In this document: one piece after another, positions 27,494-35,549 of the stretch
How positions within the stretch are numbered: the first letter of the stretch is position 1
Layout of the letters: each line of letters begins with the position of its first letter
From: Soonwooa buanensis
GTDB taxonomy: Bacteria; Bacteroidota; Bacteroidia; Flavobacteriales; Weeksellaceae
Direction: 5' to 3'
DNA length: 64,000 nucleotides
Assembly: GCF_900167905.1 (NCBI RefSeq)
Contig: NZ_FUYZ01000002.1
Span: 310,001-374,000, forward strand
Translations under genes and position numbers: made by a program
Notes under the pieces: model-generated
Seen by the model: only the letters and a program-made list of their open reading frames with translations
Told to the model about the DNA's origin: nothing
Databases searched by the model: none

Positions 27494-27518
27494 AAATTCC
27501 TTCGCGATGAAGGAATTT
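27494..27518 (-). terminator. Terminator-type hairpin between DUF6438 gene and rhlE start
   Basis: AAATTCCTT / AAGGAATTT with a 7-nt loop; on the minus strand it is followed by CTTTTTTTT. It either ends the DUF6438 transcript or acts as an attenuator in the rhlE leader, since the predicted -7 box lies upstream of it. Confidence 0.8.
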
Positions 27519-27525
27519 GATTGTG

Positions 27526-27533
27526 CAAAGTTA
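27526..27533 (-). promoter_or_regulatory. -7 promoter element for rhlE
   Basis: Minus strand TAACTTTG followed by CA, a full TAnnTTTG match, 60 bp before the TTG start; no well-placed -33 box. Confidence 0.5.
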
Positions 27534-27552
27534 AGTTAAATAAAATAAAGAC

Positions 27553-28041
27553 TTATTCTACTTTTTTCCAATCTTGATTTTTTCGAAGATCAGCTATAAA
27601 TTTATAAACTTCGGCAAGTTCTTTAGTTCCATTTTTACCATAATCTTCGATGTTTTTTGATGAGCCATCTTTATAATTAAGTCGAAGAAAACTTGTTGGT
27701 AAATCCGAAATATTGTGATTTCCATACTTATCATTAAGGCTTTTTGCATTAAGATTATCAAGCATTATAACTAATTTTACGTAATCTTCAGCCTTGATAG
27801 TTGTTTTAAAAGTACCTTCTCTTGGTTTTGAAAAATCATCTTTAGAATGTCCTTCTCCAAAATTAAAACGTTCAGCTTCGAAAACGGCCGTTCTATCAGG
27901 ATTAATTGTCATTTTAAAAACAGAACAAAAACCAAAGCAAGGCGTCGTCTCGTATTCTATTTTAGAATAATTTGATGTGCTTTTTTGTGTCTGACAAGAC
28001 ATTAAAACCACAAATGCGAACAAACTTAATAGATATTTCAT
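27553..28041 (-). CDS. DUF6438 lipoprotein
   Basis: About 162 residues when started at 28041 (MKYLLSLFAFVVLMSCQ), which gives a proper lipoprotein signal with lipobox LMSC; a longer frame from 28080 would bury it behind basic residues. The mature part opens IEYETTPCFGFCSVFKMTINPDR, the CxGxC pattern of DUF6438. Function unknown. It follows the beta-barrel gene by about 44 bp. Confidence 0.75.
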   Translation of the reverse strand: MKYLLSLFAFVVLMSCQTQKSTSNYSKIEYETTPCFGFCSVFKMTINPDRTAVFEAERFNFGEGHSKDDFSKPREGTFKTTIKAEDYVKLVIMLDNLNAKSLNDKYGNHNISDLPTSFLRLNYKDGSSKNIEDYGKNGTKELAEVYKFIADLRKNQDWKKVE

Positions 28042-28084
28042 AACTTTTATTTTGAAAGGAAGTTTCAATTTTCGTTCCAAAAAA

Positions 28085-28693
28085 TTATTTAAATCGATAA
28101 CCTAAACCAACTTGGAAAAAGCCAACTTTTGTTGATCCGCCTTCTTTATTAATTTTAAAAAAGTTGAAGTTATATCGAGCATCAAAAAATAAATTATTTG
28201 GTAATTTATATTCTGTTCCTAAAAATGGAAAGATATTTAAAGTGCTAATGTTGTCGATTTTTCCGTCTTGATAAAATCCTCCTTGGTGTAAATATTTAAC
28301 ATTCGGATTAAGATTAATACCAAAATTAAGTCCGGCAGAAATAGAGAAAGGTTCGGCTACATAATACTTCGCAGAAATCGGAATTTGTAATTGCGGTAAA
28401 TGTATATTAGCAGTTTGAGTGCCCAAATTAATAATTTCGTTTCCGACCATTCCAGTTACGTCATAACTGAATTTTCCTCCAAGTTCTGTATACAAAAGTT
28501 CGCCTTGTACAGAAAATTTGTCGTTAATTTTGTGCTCGGCAACACCACCAACATAGAAGTAAGATTTGCTGTCGATATTCTCTTTAAGGAGACTAATTGT
28601 GGACAAATTGTAACCAGCTTTTACACCGAAAGTTGTTTGCGCATAAGATGTCGCTAAAAATCCTAAAGCAAGAATTGATAGTAATTTTTTCAT
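28085..28693 (-). CDS. Outer-membrane beta-barrel (porin-family/PorT-like) protein
   Basis: 202 residues: signal peptide MKKLLSILALGFLATSYAQ, then TFGVKAGYNLSTISL and alternating strands ending VGFFQVGLGYRFK, an 8-strand outer-membrane barrel. Such small barrels are numerous in Bacteroidota and mostly of unknown role. It lies 20 bp after obgE on the same strand. Confidence 0.85.
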   Translation of the reverse strand: MKKLLSILALGFLATSYAQTTFGVKAGYNLSTISLLKENIDSKSYFYVGGVAEHKINDKFSVQGELLYTELGGKFSYDVTGMVGNEIINLGTQTANIHLPQLQIPISAKYYVAEPFSISAGLNFGINLNPNVKYLHQGGFYQDGKIDNISTLNIFPFLGTEYKLPNNLFFDARYNFNFFKINKEGGSTKVGFFQVGLGYRFK

Positions 28694-28713
28694 AATTTAT
28701 TGTGATGTGATTG

Positions 28714-29697
28714 TTATCCGTGTAGTTTTTTCCAGATAGCGTCTTTCAGCTCCATCAATCCTTCACCAGTAACACCAGAGAAGAAAATTGGTTTTTTGCC
28801 TTCTGGGAATTCTGCTGAGATTTCAGCTTTTAATTCGTCATCCAACAAATCCGCTTTAGAAACCGAAATGATATAATCTTTTTCTAAAAGTTCAGGATTA
28901 TATTCTTTCAATTCGTTTTCTAAAATCTCAAATTCCTTATAATGATTTTCAGAATCTGCAGGAATTAAAAAGAGTAGGATAGAGTTACGCTCGATATGAC
29001 GTAGGAAGCGGTGACCAAGACCTTTTCCTTCCGCCGCACCTTCGATAATACCCGGAATATCTGCCATTACAAAAGATTTGTAATTTCTGTAATCAACAAT
29101 TCCTAAGTTAGGTGTAAGCGTTGTAAAAGCGTAGTTCGCAATTTTTGGTTTAGCAGCAGAAACTGAAGCTAGAAGTGTCGATTTACCAGCATTTGGAAAA
29201 CCAACAAGACCAACATCCGCAAGGATTTTTAATTCGAAAACAACAAAACCTTCTTCACCTGGAAGTCCAGGTTGTGCGTATCTCGGCGTTTGGTTGGTAG
29301 ATGATTTGAAATGTTCGTTACCAAGTCCACCTTTACCACCTTTCATGATGATGATTTCTTGGCCATCTTCTAGGATTTCGCCAAGTATTTCACCGTCTTC
29401 ATTTTTTGCAATCGTACCGATTGGGACGTTGATGTAGATATCTTCGCCGGCTGCACCAGTTAACTGATTTTTAGCACCGTTTTCGCCACGACCAGCTTTC
29501 ACGTGACGTGTGTAACGAAGCGGAAGAAGCGTCCATTCGTGACCGTTACCTCTCATGATGATATCGCCACCACGACCACCATCGCCACCGTCAGGACCAC
29601 CTTTCGGGATGTATTTTTCGCGACGAAGATGCGCTGATCCAGCACCGCCGTGACCTGATGTACAATGAATTTTAACGTAATCTACAAAATTGGACAT
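28714..29697 (-). CDS. obgE: GTPase ObgE/CgtA
   Basis: 327 residues. The Gly-rich Obg domain ([17 protein letters not shown]) occupies residues ~1-158, then the G domain: G1 [10 protein letters not shown]3 [17 protein letters not shown]4 SKAD (NKxD variant, normal in this phylum). Obg is an essential 50S-associated GTPase. It follows adk by about 95 bp with an inverted repeat in the spacer; hpt-adk-obgE order is common in Flavobacteria. Confidence 0.97.
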   Translation of the reverse strand: MSNFVDYVKIHCTSGHGGAGSAHLRREKYIPKGGPDGGDGGRGGDIIMRGNGHEWTLLPLRYTRHVKAGRGENGAKNQLTGAAGEDIYINVPIGTIAKNEDGEILGEILEDGQEIIIMKGGKGGLGNEHFKSSTNQTPRYAQPGLPGEEGFVVFELKILADVGLVGFPNAGKSTLLASVSAAKPKIANYAFTTLTPNLGIVDYRNYKSFVMADIPGIIEGAAEGKGLGHRFLRHIERNSILLFLIPADSENHYKEFEILENELKEYNPELLEKDYIISVSKADLLDDELKAEISAEFPEGKKPIFFSGVTGEGLMELKDAIWKKLHG

Positions 29698-29727
29698 TTG
29701 TTTTCTTTTTTAATTATATATGATAAA

Positions 29728-29785
29728 TTATGAGTTATAAATTTAGAAATAAGTACAAACCTAACTCATAATTTATAACTCATAA
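29728..29785. repeat. 16-nt inverted repeat between adk and obgE
   Basis: TTATGAGTTATAAATT (29728-29743) and its exact reverse complement (29770-29785), 26 nt apart. A TAGGTTTG -7 candidate for obgE (29756-29763, minus) lies in the loop. Confidence 0.85.
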
Positions 29786-29793
29786 CTCAAAAA

Positions 29794-30375
29794 TTACTTT
29801 GTAATTTTTTCAACTTCAGCAAAAAGTTTTTCTGCGATTTCTGATATTTCTCCAATACCATTAACCTCTACATATTTGCCTTGTTGTTTGTATAGTTCTG
29901 CAACTTCTGCCGTTTTCGCATAATATTCTTTGATGCGGTTACGGATAATTTCTTCGTTGCTATCGTCAGTTCTTCCACTTGTTTCGCCTCTTTTCAAAAG
30001 ACGTTGCACAAGCGTTTCGTCTTCTACAACTAGGGCAAGACAAATCGTGATGTCAGCATTTAGTTCTTCTTTTACAATTTGTTCTAAAGCTTCCGTTTGT
30101 TTTGCTGTTCTTGGGAAACCATCAAAAATGTAGCCAGCAGCGTCAGACGGTTTTCTTAGTTCGTCCACCAACATATCAATGGTCACTTGGTCTGGTACTA
30201 ACTCGCCTTTGTCGATATAAGACTTTGCAAGTTTTCCTAGTTCTGTTTCATTTTTGATATTGAATCTGAAAAGGTCGCCAGTCGAAACTTGTTTTAGATT
30301 AAATTTTTCAATCAAATGTTGCGCTTGCGTTCCTTTTCCGCTTCCCGGAGGGCCGAATAATACTAAGTTAATCAT
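29794..30375 (-). CDS. adk: Adenylate kinase
   Basis: 193 residues, the short form without a zinc LID. P-loop FGPPGSGKGTQ at residue ~7, NMP-binding STGDLFR, IFDGFPRTAKQ, and LID Arg residues in LLKRGETSGRTDD. Interconverts ATP+AMP and 2 ADP. It follows hpt by about 48 bp and precedes obgE. Confidence 0.97.
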   Translation of the reverse strand: MINLVLFGPPGSGKGTQAQHLIEKFNLKQVSTGDLFRFNIKNETELGKLAKSYIDKGELVPDQVTIDMLVDELRKPSDAAGYIFDGFPRTAKQTEALEQIVKEELNADITICLALVVEDETLVQRLLKRGETSGRTDDSNEEIIRNRIKEYYAKTAEVAELYKQQGKYVEVNGIGEISEIAEKLFAEVEKITK

Positions 30376-30422
30376 TTCTTATTTAGATTTATTTGGAATA
30401 CGATGCGAGACCGTATAGAAAT

Positions 30423-30977
30423 TTAATGGTTGATACTTCCGTCTTCTAGTTGATAAAGATCCTTTAGGTTTCTTCCCAACTCATCATAATCCAATCCGTA
30501 GCCTAAAACAAATTTGTTTGGGATTTCTTTCCCAACATAATCGATCTTGAATTCTTTTTTGTAAACATCCGGTTTTAGTAACAATGATGCTACTTTGATA
30601 GACTTCGGACGTTGCGTTTCTTTAAAATATGTGAAAAGATTTTCGATCGTGTTACCTGTATCCACAATATCTTCCATCAAGATGATGTGGCGGTCTTTGA
30701 TGTCTTTTGTTAGTTCCATTTCTTTGAAGACAATCCCCGAAGATTCTGTCCCAACATAAGAACTCATTTTGATAAAACCAAGTTCGCACTCGCCAGGATA
30801 AGCTTTGATAAAATCAGAGAAAAACTGAATAACACCGCTTAAAACCCCGATGAAAACTGGACGTTCATCTTTGTATTCTTCATAGACTTCTTTCGCCATT
30901 CTATCGACGATTGTAAGGATTTCTTCGTGCTTTAGATAAGGGACAAAGGATTTGTCGTGAACTTTTATACTTTCCAT
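30423..30977 (-). CDS. hpt: Hypoxanthine phosphoribosyltransferase
   Basis: 184 residues. PRPP motif RHIILMEDIVDTGNT (acidic pair then DTGNT) and KVASLLLKPDVYK fit the purine-salvage phosphoribosyltransferases that make IMP/GMP from free bases. First gene of the hpt-adk-obgE run; a CAAAATTA at 30995-31002 is a candidate minus-strand -7 element. Divergent from the T9SS protein gene. Confidence 0.93.
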   Translation of the reverse strand: MESIKVHDKSFVPYLKHEEILTIVDRMAKEVYEEYKDERPVFIGVLSGVIQFFSDFIKAYPGECELGFIKMSSYVGTESSGIVFKEMELTKDIKDRHIILMEDIVDTGNTIENLFTYFKETQRPKSIKVASLLLKPDVYKKEFKIDYVGKEIPNKFVLGYGLDYDELGRNLKDLYQLEDGSINH

Positions 30978-31060
30978 AATTTTTTAAGAAAGCACAAAAT
31001 TAAGCATTTTAATTTATTATTAATAATTAGAAATATGACTTATGTAAGAATATTAAAATT

Positions 31061-31093
31061 TTTGAGTCTGTTTGAAAACTTTATTTATTTTTG
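31061..31093 (+). promoter_or_regulatory. Predicted promoter of T9SS cargo gene
   Basis: TTTG (31061-31064), 21 nt, TATTTTTG (31086-31093), then C; a good Bacteroidota consensus, 20 bp before the ATG at 31113. Confidence 0.7.
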
Positions 31094-31112
31094 CAGCCCT
31101 TTAACTATTAAT

Positions 31113-32006
31113 ATGAATAAAAAATTACTTATTTCTACACTTTCGATATTGTTGTTTAGCAATACACTTTCGGCACAAGAAACCAAAATTTCTTTTGAAA
31201 CTTCGGAAGGCTTTAACCTAGGAAACTTCCATGGACAAAAAGGTTGGAGCAATTGGGGTTATGTTGATGAGACACATTCGCAAGTTGTTAATACGATTGC
31301 AACGGACGGCGTAAACTCGGTTTCTGTTATCGCGGATGAGGCTCAAGAAGAGAATTGGGGTGGCATTTTCCACGATGCGCCGGCTTATAGTAGAATGTCA
31401 ATTTCGGCAGATATTTATCTGGATAATCTCAATTCTGCTGATTACGATATGTTGTCGCTATACAGTATGGATGTTGATGAATACGAGCGTCTTGGAGGAT
31501 TTTATTATAGTTATGATGCGACTTTGGAAGTTGGTGACGACACGACAATTGTTACTAAAACTTGGCAAGCTAAAAAATGGTATAACCTAAAAGTAAATAT
31601 CGATTTTACTACCAAAAAGATTGAGTATTATATTGACAATGTTAAGATTACAACATCGACTTTTAATTCTCAAATTAATTCGATTAAAGAGTTTGATTTT
31701 GAGTTCGATAACTATAAATCGGGTTTCAAAGTGGATAATGTAAAAATCCAAAATCTTGACAATCTGGCAACTTCGGAAATTGATAAAAATGTGATTCAAA
31801 TTTATCCAAATCCAAGTTCTGATTTTATCAATTTTAAAGGCATAAAAGATGTAGAGCAAATTTCGATTTTCGATGGAAGCGGAACTTTAATTTATCAATC
31901 AAATTCTTTTGCGCCGATCGATGTCAAAACATGGAAATCTGGTTTGTATTTAATTAAGATTAAAACTAAAAATACAGAAGCTACAACTAAATTTATCAAA
32001 CAATAA
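31113..32006 (+). CDS. Secreted protein with T9SS type A sorting domain
   Basis: About 297 residues. Started at 31113 to give the signal peptide MNKKLLISTLSILLFSNTLSA; an upstream frame extension would run through the promoter box. The middle (~residues 25-205) is a jelly-roll-like single domain with many Trp/Tyr (GFNLGNFHGQKGWSNWG), resembling a LamG-type lectin fold. The last ~75 residues (VIQIYPNPSSDFINFKG ... GLYLIKIKTKN ... FIKQ) are a classical T9SS type A C-terminal signal, so the protein is exported by the type IX system and probably attached to the cell surface or released. Ligand unknown. Confidence 0.85.
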   Translation: MNKKLLISTLSILLFSNTLSAQETKISFETSEGFNLGNFHGQKGWSNWGYVDETHSQVVNTIATDGVNSVSVIADEAQEENWGGIFHDAPAYSRMSISADIYLDNLNSADYDMLSLYSMDVDEYERLGGFYYSYDATLEVGDDTTIVTKTWQAKKWYNLKVNIDFTTKKIEYYIDNVKITTSTFNSQINSIKEFDFEFDNYKSGFKVDNVKIQNLDNLATSEIDKNVIQIYPNPSSDFINFKGIKDVEQISIFDGSGTLIYQSNSFAPIDVKTWKSGLYLIKIKTKNTEATTKFIKQ

Positions 32007-32072
32007 ATTTCATTAGTAAATTTTAAATTTCAGAAATATTATCTTTTAAACTGAAAATTTTTAGAAAAATAT

Positions 32073-32102
32073 TTTGTCGGTTAAAAATTATTTCTAAATT
32101 TG
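32073..32102 (+). promoter_or_regulatory. Promoter of the his operon
   Basis: TTTG (32073-32076), 18 nt, TAAATTTG (32095-32102) followed by C: a complete Bacteroidota -33/-7 promoter 19 bp before the leader-peptide ATG. Confidence 0.75.
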
Positions 32103-32121
32103 CTTCATCAAAATAACAGAA

Positions 32122-32178
32122 ATGTATAACAATCAATTACATCATTATTATCATCATACTTGCACTCAGGCGAGCTGA
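32122..32178 (+). CDS. hisL: his operon leader peptide (18 aa, four His codons)
   Basis: ATG at 32122 opens an 18-codon frame ending in TGA at 32176-32178: MYNNQLHHYYHHTCTQAS. Residues 7, 8, 11 and 12 are His (all CAT), flanking two Tyr. It is too short for an ORF finder but is correctly placed between the promoter and an intrinsic terminator in front of hisG. In attenuation systems a ribosome stalls on such codons when charged tRNA-His is scarce. The symbol hisL is used by analogy with enterobacteria; the peptide is not homologous in sequence. Confidence 0.85.
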   Translation: MYNNQLHHYYHHTCTQAS

Positions 32179-32240
32179 TAATGATATGTAGTTGACAAAA
32201 AATATCAAAATCCCGTTTGAGTAAATCGAACGGGATTTTT
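32141..32240 (+). promoter_or_regulatory. his attenuator: alternative antiterminator and terminator RNA structures
   Basis: Antiterminator: ACTCAGGCG (32164-32172, codons just after the last His) pairs with CGTTTGAGT (32214-32222), nine pairs including two G-U. This uses the last bases of the terminator's 5' arm and its loop, so the two structures exclude each other. Early helix: ATCATTAT (32141-32148, within the His codons) pairs with ATAATGAT (32178-32185). A ribosome stalled at the His codons leaves 32164-32172 free (read-through); one that reaches the stop codon covers it (termination). Confidence 0.8.
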
Positions 32241-32242
32241 TA
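32207..32242 (+). terminator. his attenuator terminator
   Basis: AAAATCCCGTT (32207-32217) / AACGGGATTTT (32229-32239), 11 perfect pairs with an 11-nt loop, followed by T residues; 53 nt before hisG. Confidence 0.95.
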
Positions 32243-32276
32243 TTTTTAATCGGCAGAATCCGCGATTTACTCAGGC
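32215..32276 (+). promoter_or_regulatory. Third competing helix downstream of the his terminator
   Basis: The terminator loop plus three bases of its 5' arm (GTTTGAGTAAATCG, 32215-32228) can pair with CGATTTACTCAGGC (32263-32276), 14 pairs including two G-U. The word ACTCAGGC occurs both here and in the leader peptide region. Confidence 0.5.
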
Positions 32277-32293
32277 TTTAATTCAAAAATAAA

Positions 32294-33151
32294 ATGAGTA
32301 AACTAAAAATTGCCATTCAAAAAAGCGGACGACTTTACGAAGATTCCATCAAGCTTTTGCGCGACTGCGGCATTTCTTACAATGACGGAAAAGACCAACT
32401 GAAGGTTTCTGTAGACAATTTTCCGCTTGAGATTTTCTATCTGCGCAACTCCGATATTCCGCAATATCTCGAAGATGGCGTCGTAGATGTCGCGATTGTT
32501 GGCGAAAATCTTTTGATTGAAACTTCTAAGAAAATTGATGTTGTCGAATATCTAGGATTTTCGAAATGTCGTGTATCGATGGCAGTTCCCAAAGATATTG
32601 ATACAGATGATTTGTCTTATTTTAATTCAAAGAAAATTGCTACATCTTACCCGAATACGCTTCGTCGCTTTCTGAACGAGAATAACATTAAAGCCGACAT
32701 TCACGTTATTTCTGGTTCGGTGGAAATTGCTCCAAATATTGGTCTTGCGGACGGCATTTGTGATATTGTTAGTTCGGGCTCAACTTTGTTTAAAAATGGA
32801 CTTCGCGAGACAAAAGTGATTCTAAAATCTGAAGCTGTTTTAGCAAAAAATCAAAATCTTTCAGAAGATAAAGAGGCGATTTTAGGGAAATTGTTATTCC
32901 GAATTCAAGCGGTTCTGAAAGCTAAAAATTCAAAATATATTTTGCTAAATGTCCCGAACTCTAAGATTGAATCGATTTCTAAAATCTTGCCCGTTCTTAA
33001 AAGTCCGACTGTTATTCCTTTAGCGGAAGAAGGTTGGAGCAGCATACATTCTGTTATTGACGACAATCGTTTTTGGGAAGTTATTGACGAGCTAAAACAG
33101 GCTGGTGCGCAGGATATTTTGATTATTCCAATTGATAAAATGGTGATTTAA
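32294..33151 (+). CDS. hisG: ATP phosphoribosyltransferase (long form)
   Basis: 285 residues, the HisZ-independent long form with a C-terminal ACT-like regulatory domain (~residues 210-285, ILPVLKSPTVIPLAEEGW). Catalytic part: KIAIQKSGRLYEDSIKLLRDCG, VDVAIVGENLL, and the PRPP loop ADGICDIVSSGSTL. First step of histidine synthesis (ATP + PRPP), feedback-inhibited by histidine in the family. First structural gene after the attenuator, 10 bp before hisD. Confidence 0.96.
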   Translation: MSKLKIAIQKSGRLYEDSIKLLRDCGISYNDGKDQLKVSVDNFPLEIFYLRNSDIPQYLEDGVVDVAIVGENLLIETSKKIDVVEYLGFSKCRVSMAVPKDIDTDDLSYFNSKKIATSYPNTLRRFLNENNIKADIHVISGSVEIAPNIGLADGICDIVSSGSTLFKNGLRETKVILKSEAVLAKNQNLSEDKEAILGKLLFRIQAVLKAKNSKYILLNVPNSKIESISKILPVLKSPTVIPLAEEGWSSIHSVIDDNRFWEVIDELKQAGAQDILIIPIDKMVI

Positions 33152-33161
33152 ATTTTTTATT

Positions 33162-34454
33162 ATGATAATTACTAAATACCCACAAAAAAGCGATTGGAAA
33201 AATCTTGTGCAAAGACCAACGCTGGAAAAACAAAACTTAAAATCCTTAATTGCTGAAGTTTTTGACAATGTTTCTAAAAATGGAGATGAAGCTCTGAGAT
33301 TTTATTCTAAAAAATTTGATAGCGCCGAAATTGCAGATTTTAGAGTTTCAAGAAATGAAATTGAAACAGTGAAAAGTTTAATTTCCAATGATTTGAAAAA
33401 AGCGATTCAACAAGCGAAATCCAATATCGAAATTTTTCATGCGTCACAAAAAGAACCCATTAATAAAATCGAAACAACTTCTGGTGTGACTTGTTGGCGA
33501 GAATCTCGTGGTATCGAGAAAGTCGGAATTTATATTCCTAGCGGGACGGCACCTTTGTTTTCGACGGTTCTTATGTTGGCGATTCCTGCGAAATTGGCTG
33601 GTTGCAAAGAGATTATTTTGTGCTCGCCGCCAAATGAGAAAGGTGAAATTAATCCTACGATTTTGTACGTGGCAGAACTTTGTGGTGTAACGGAAATTTT
33701 TAAAGTTGGTGGTTCGCAAGCGATTGCTGCAATGACTTTCGGGACGGAAACAATTTCTCAAGTTTATAAAATTTTTGGTCCAGGAAATCAATTTGTAACC
33801 ACTGCGAAAGAGATGGCAACCGAATTTGGTGTTGCGATCGATATGCCTGCTGGTCCGAGCGAAGTTTTGGTAATCGCCGATGAGCAGGCGATTCCAGCAT
33901 TTTGTGCAGCGGATTTGTTATCGCAAGCAGAACACGGAGCGGATAGCCAAGTTGTTTTTATTTCTGACAACCAAAAGTTTTTTGAAGAAACTTTAAACGA
34001 GTTAAAATCGCAATTGCAGAATTTACCTCGCAAAGATTTAGCAGAAAAAGCCATTGAAAATAGTCAATTTATTTTGGTCGAAAATTTATCCGAAGCTTTT
34101 GAAATCTCCAATCTTTATGCGCCAGAGCATTTGATTTTAGCGATTGAAAATTCAGAGGACTGGACTTCTAAAATTGCCAATGCTGGTTCGGTTTTTTTAG
34201 GAAATTATTCTTGCGAAAGTGCTGGCGATTACGCGTCGGGAACCAATCATACTTTGCCGACTAATTCGTTTTCGAGAAGTTATTCTGGGGTTTCTTTGGA
34301 TTCTTTTTTAAAGAAAATTACTTTTCAAAATATTACAAAACAAGGTATCCAAAAGCTTGGAAAAACCATCGAAATCATGGCAGAAGCAGAAGGACTTTTT
34401 GCGCATAAAAATGCTGTGACACTTCGATTAAATCAAATTAATCAAAACAATTAA
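33162..34454 (+). CDS. hisD: Histidinol dehydrogenase
   Basis: 430 residues, usual length. Signatures: GIEKVGIYIPSGTAPLFSTV, GPGNQFVTTAKEMA, DMPAGPSEVLVIADEQA, DLLSQAEHGADSQ (zinc ligands Gln/His), YAPEHLIL and SAGDYASGTNHTLPT. Catalyses the last two NAD-dependent oxidations to histidine. Gaps to hisG and hisC are 10 bp each, so it is mid-operon. Confidence 0.97.
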   Translation: MIITKYPQKSDWKNLVQRPTLEKQNLKSLIAEVFDNVSKNGDEALRFYSKKFDSAEIADFRVSRNEIETVKSLISNDLKKAIQQAKSNIEIFHASQKEPINKIETTSGVTCWRESRGIEKVGIYIPSGTAPLFSTVLMLAIPAKLAGCKEIILCSPPNEKGEINPTILYVAELCGVTEIFKVGGSQAIAAMTFGTETISQVYKIFGPGNQFVTTAKEMATEFGVAIDMPAGPSEVLVIADEQAIPAFCAADLLSQAEHGADSQVVFISDNQKFFEETLNELKSQLQNLPRKDLAEKAIENSQFILVENLSEAFEISNLYAPEHLILAIENSEDWTSKIANAGSVFLGNYSCESAGDYASGTNHTLPTNSFSRSYSGVSLDSFLKKITFQNITKQGIQKLGKTIEIMAEAEGLFAHKNAVTLRLNQINQNN

Positions 34455-34464
34455 ATCTTAAAAA

Positions 34465-35481
34465 ATGGAAAATCCGATGCAAAAATTTGTTCGACCAAAT
34501 ATTCTTGCGCTTCAACCTTATATTAGTTTTAGAGATACTTTGTCAGACGGCGATTACACGCTTTTGGATGCTAACGAAAATCCGTTTGGGACTTTTAATC
34601 GTTATCCAGATTCGACTCAGAAAAAATTAAAGCAAAAACTTTCCGAAATCAAAAATGTACCAAGTTCACAAATTGCTCTAGGAAATGGAAGTGATGAGCT
34701 GATTGACCTTATTATTAAAATTTTTTGTGAGCCTAAAAAAGATGCAATTGTTGTGATGAATCCGTCTTTTGCGATGTATAGTTTCTATGCAACAATTAAT
34801 GAAAACAAGATTGTCACACTTGATTTAGATTCTAATTTTCAATTGCAAAAAGATGAATTTTTAAATAAAACGAAAGATTCAAAAGCGAAAGTTTTGTTCT
34901 TGTGTTCGCCCAACAATCCAACAGGAAATTCAATTGACGATTTAGAATTTTATATTAAAAACTTTAATGGAATTGTCGTGGTTGATGAAGCTTATATTGA
35001 GTTTTCAAATCAAAAATCGATTGTAGAAAAATTAAATGAATTTGAAAACCTAATTGTTTTACAAACCCTTTCAAAAGCTCGTGCTTTAGCGGGTTTGCGT
35101 ATTGGAATGGCATTGTCTTCGGAGTTTATTATTTCTTTAATTAACAAAACAAAAGCGCCTTACAATATTAGTGAAGTCAATATGAGAACTGCGCTTCAAG
35201 AATTGGAAAAAGTCGATGAATACGAAAAGCGTTTACAAGAAGTTTTGATTCAGAAAAATATTTTAAAACAAGCTTTTGAAAATTCTTCAAGTATTAAAAA
35301 AGTTTATAATTCTGAAGCTAATTTTTTCTTGGTGGAAGTTGACAATTGTGAAGCTTTTTACGAAGATTTAATTCAAGCAAAAATATTGTGTAGCAAACGT
35401 TTTCCTGCGATTCCAAATGCGTTAAGAATCAATGTTGGAAGTGCCGAAGAAAATCAAAAATTGATAAAAATTTTAAGTTAA
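34465..35481 (+). CDS. hisC: Histidinol-phosphate aminotransferase
   Basis: 338 residues, PLP fold type I. Visible: LDANENPFG at the start, NGSDELIDLIIKIF, CSPNNPTGNSI, VVDEAYIEFS and the PLP Lys in LQTLSKARALAGLRIG. Transaminates imidazole-acetol phosphate with glutamate. In operon order between hisD and hisB; an alternative start four codons later (34477) is possible. Confidence 0.95.
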   Translation: MENPMQKFVRPNILALQPYISFRDTLSDGDYTLLDANENPFGTFNRYPDSTQKKLKQKLSEIKNVPSSQIALGNGSDELIDLIIKIFCEPKKDAIVVMNPSFAMYSFYATINENKIVTLDLDSNFQLQKDEFLNKTKDSKAKVLFLCSPNNPTGNSIDDLEFYIKNFNGIVVVDEAYIEFSNQKSIVEKLNEFENLIVLQTLSKARALAGLRIGMALSSEFIISLINKTKAPYNISEVNMRTALQELEKVDEYEKRLQEVLIQKNILKQAFENSSSIKKVYNSEANFFLVEVDNCEAFYEDLIQAKILCSKRFPAIPNALRINVGSAEENQKLIKILS

Positions 35482-35549
35482 GATTTTAGAAGTACGATTG
35501 ACGATTTCTATCATTCGTAAATTAAAAATTGTAAATCATACATAAAAAA

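Noticed and set aside
30957-31112. 52-residue N-terminal extension of the T9SS cargo protein
   Set aside because: It would run through the TATTTTTG promoter box and would bury the signal peptide.
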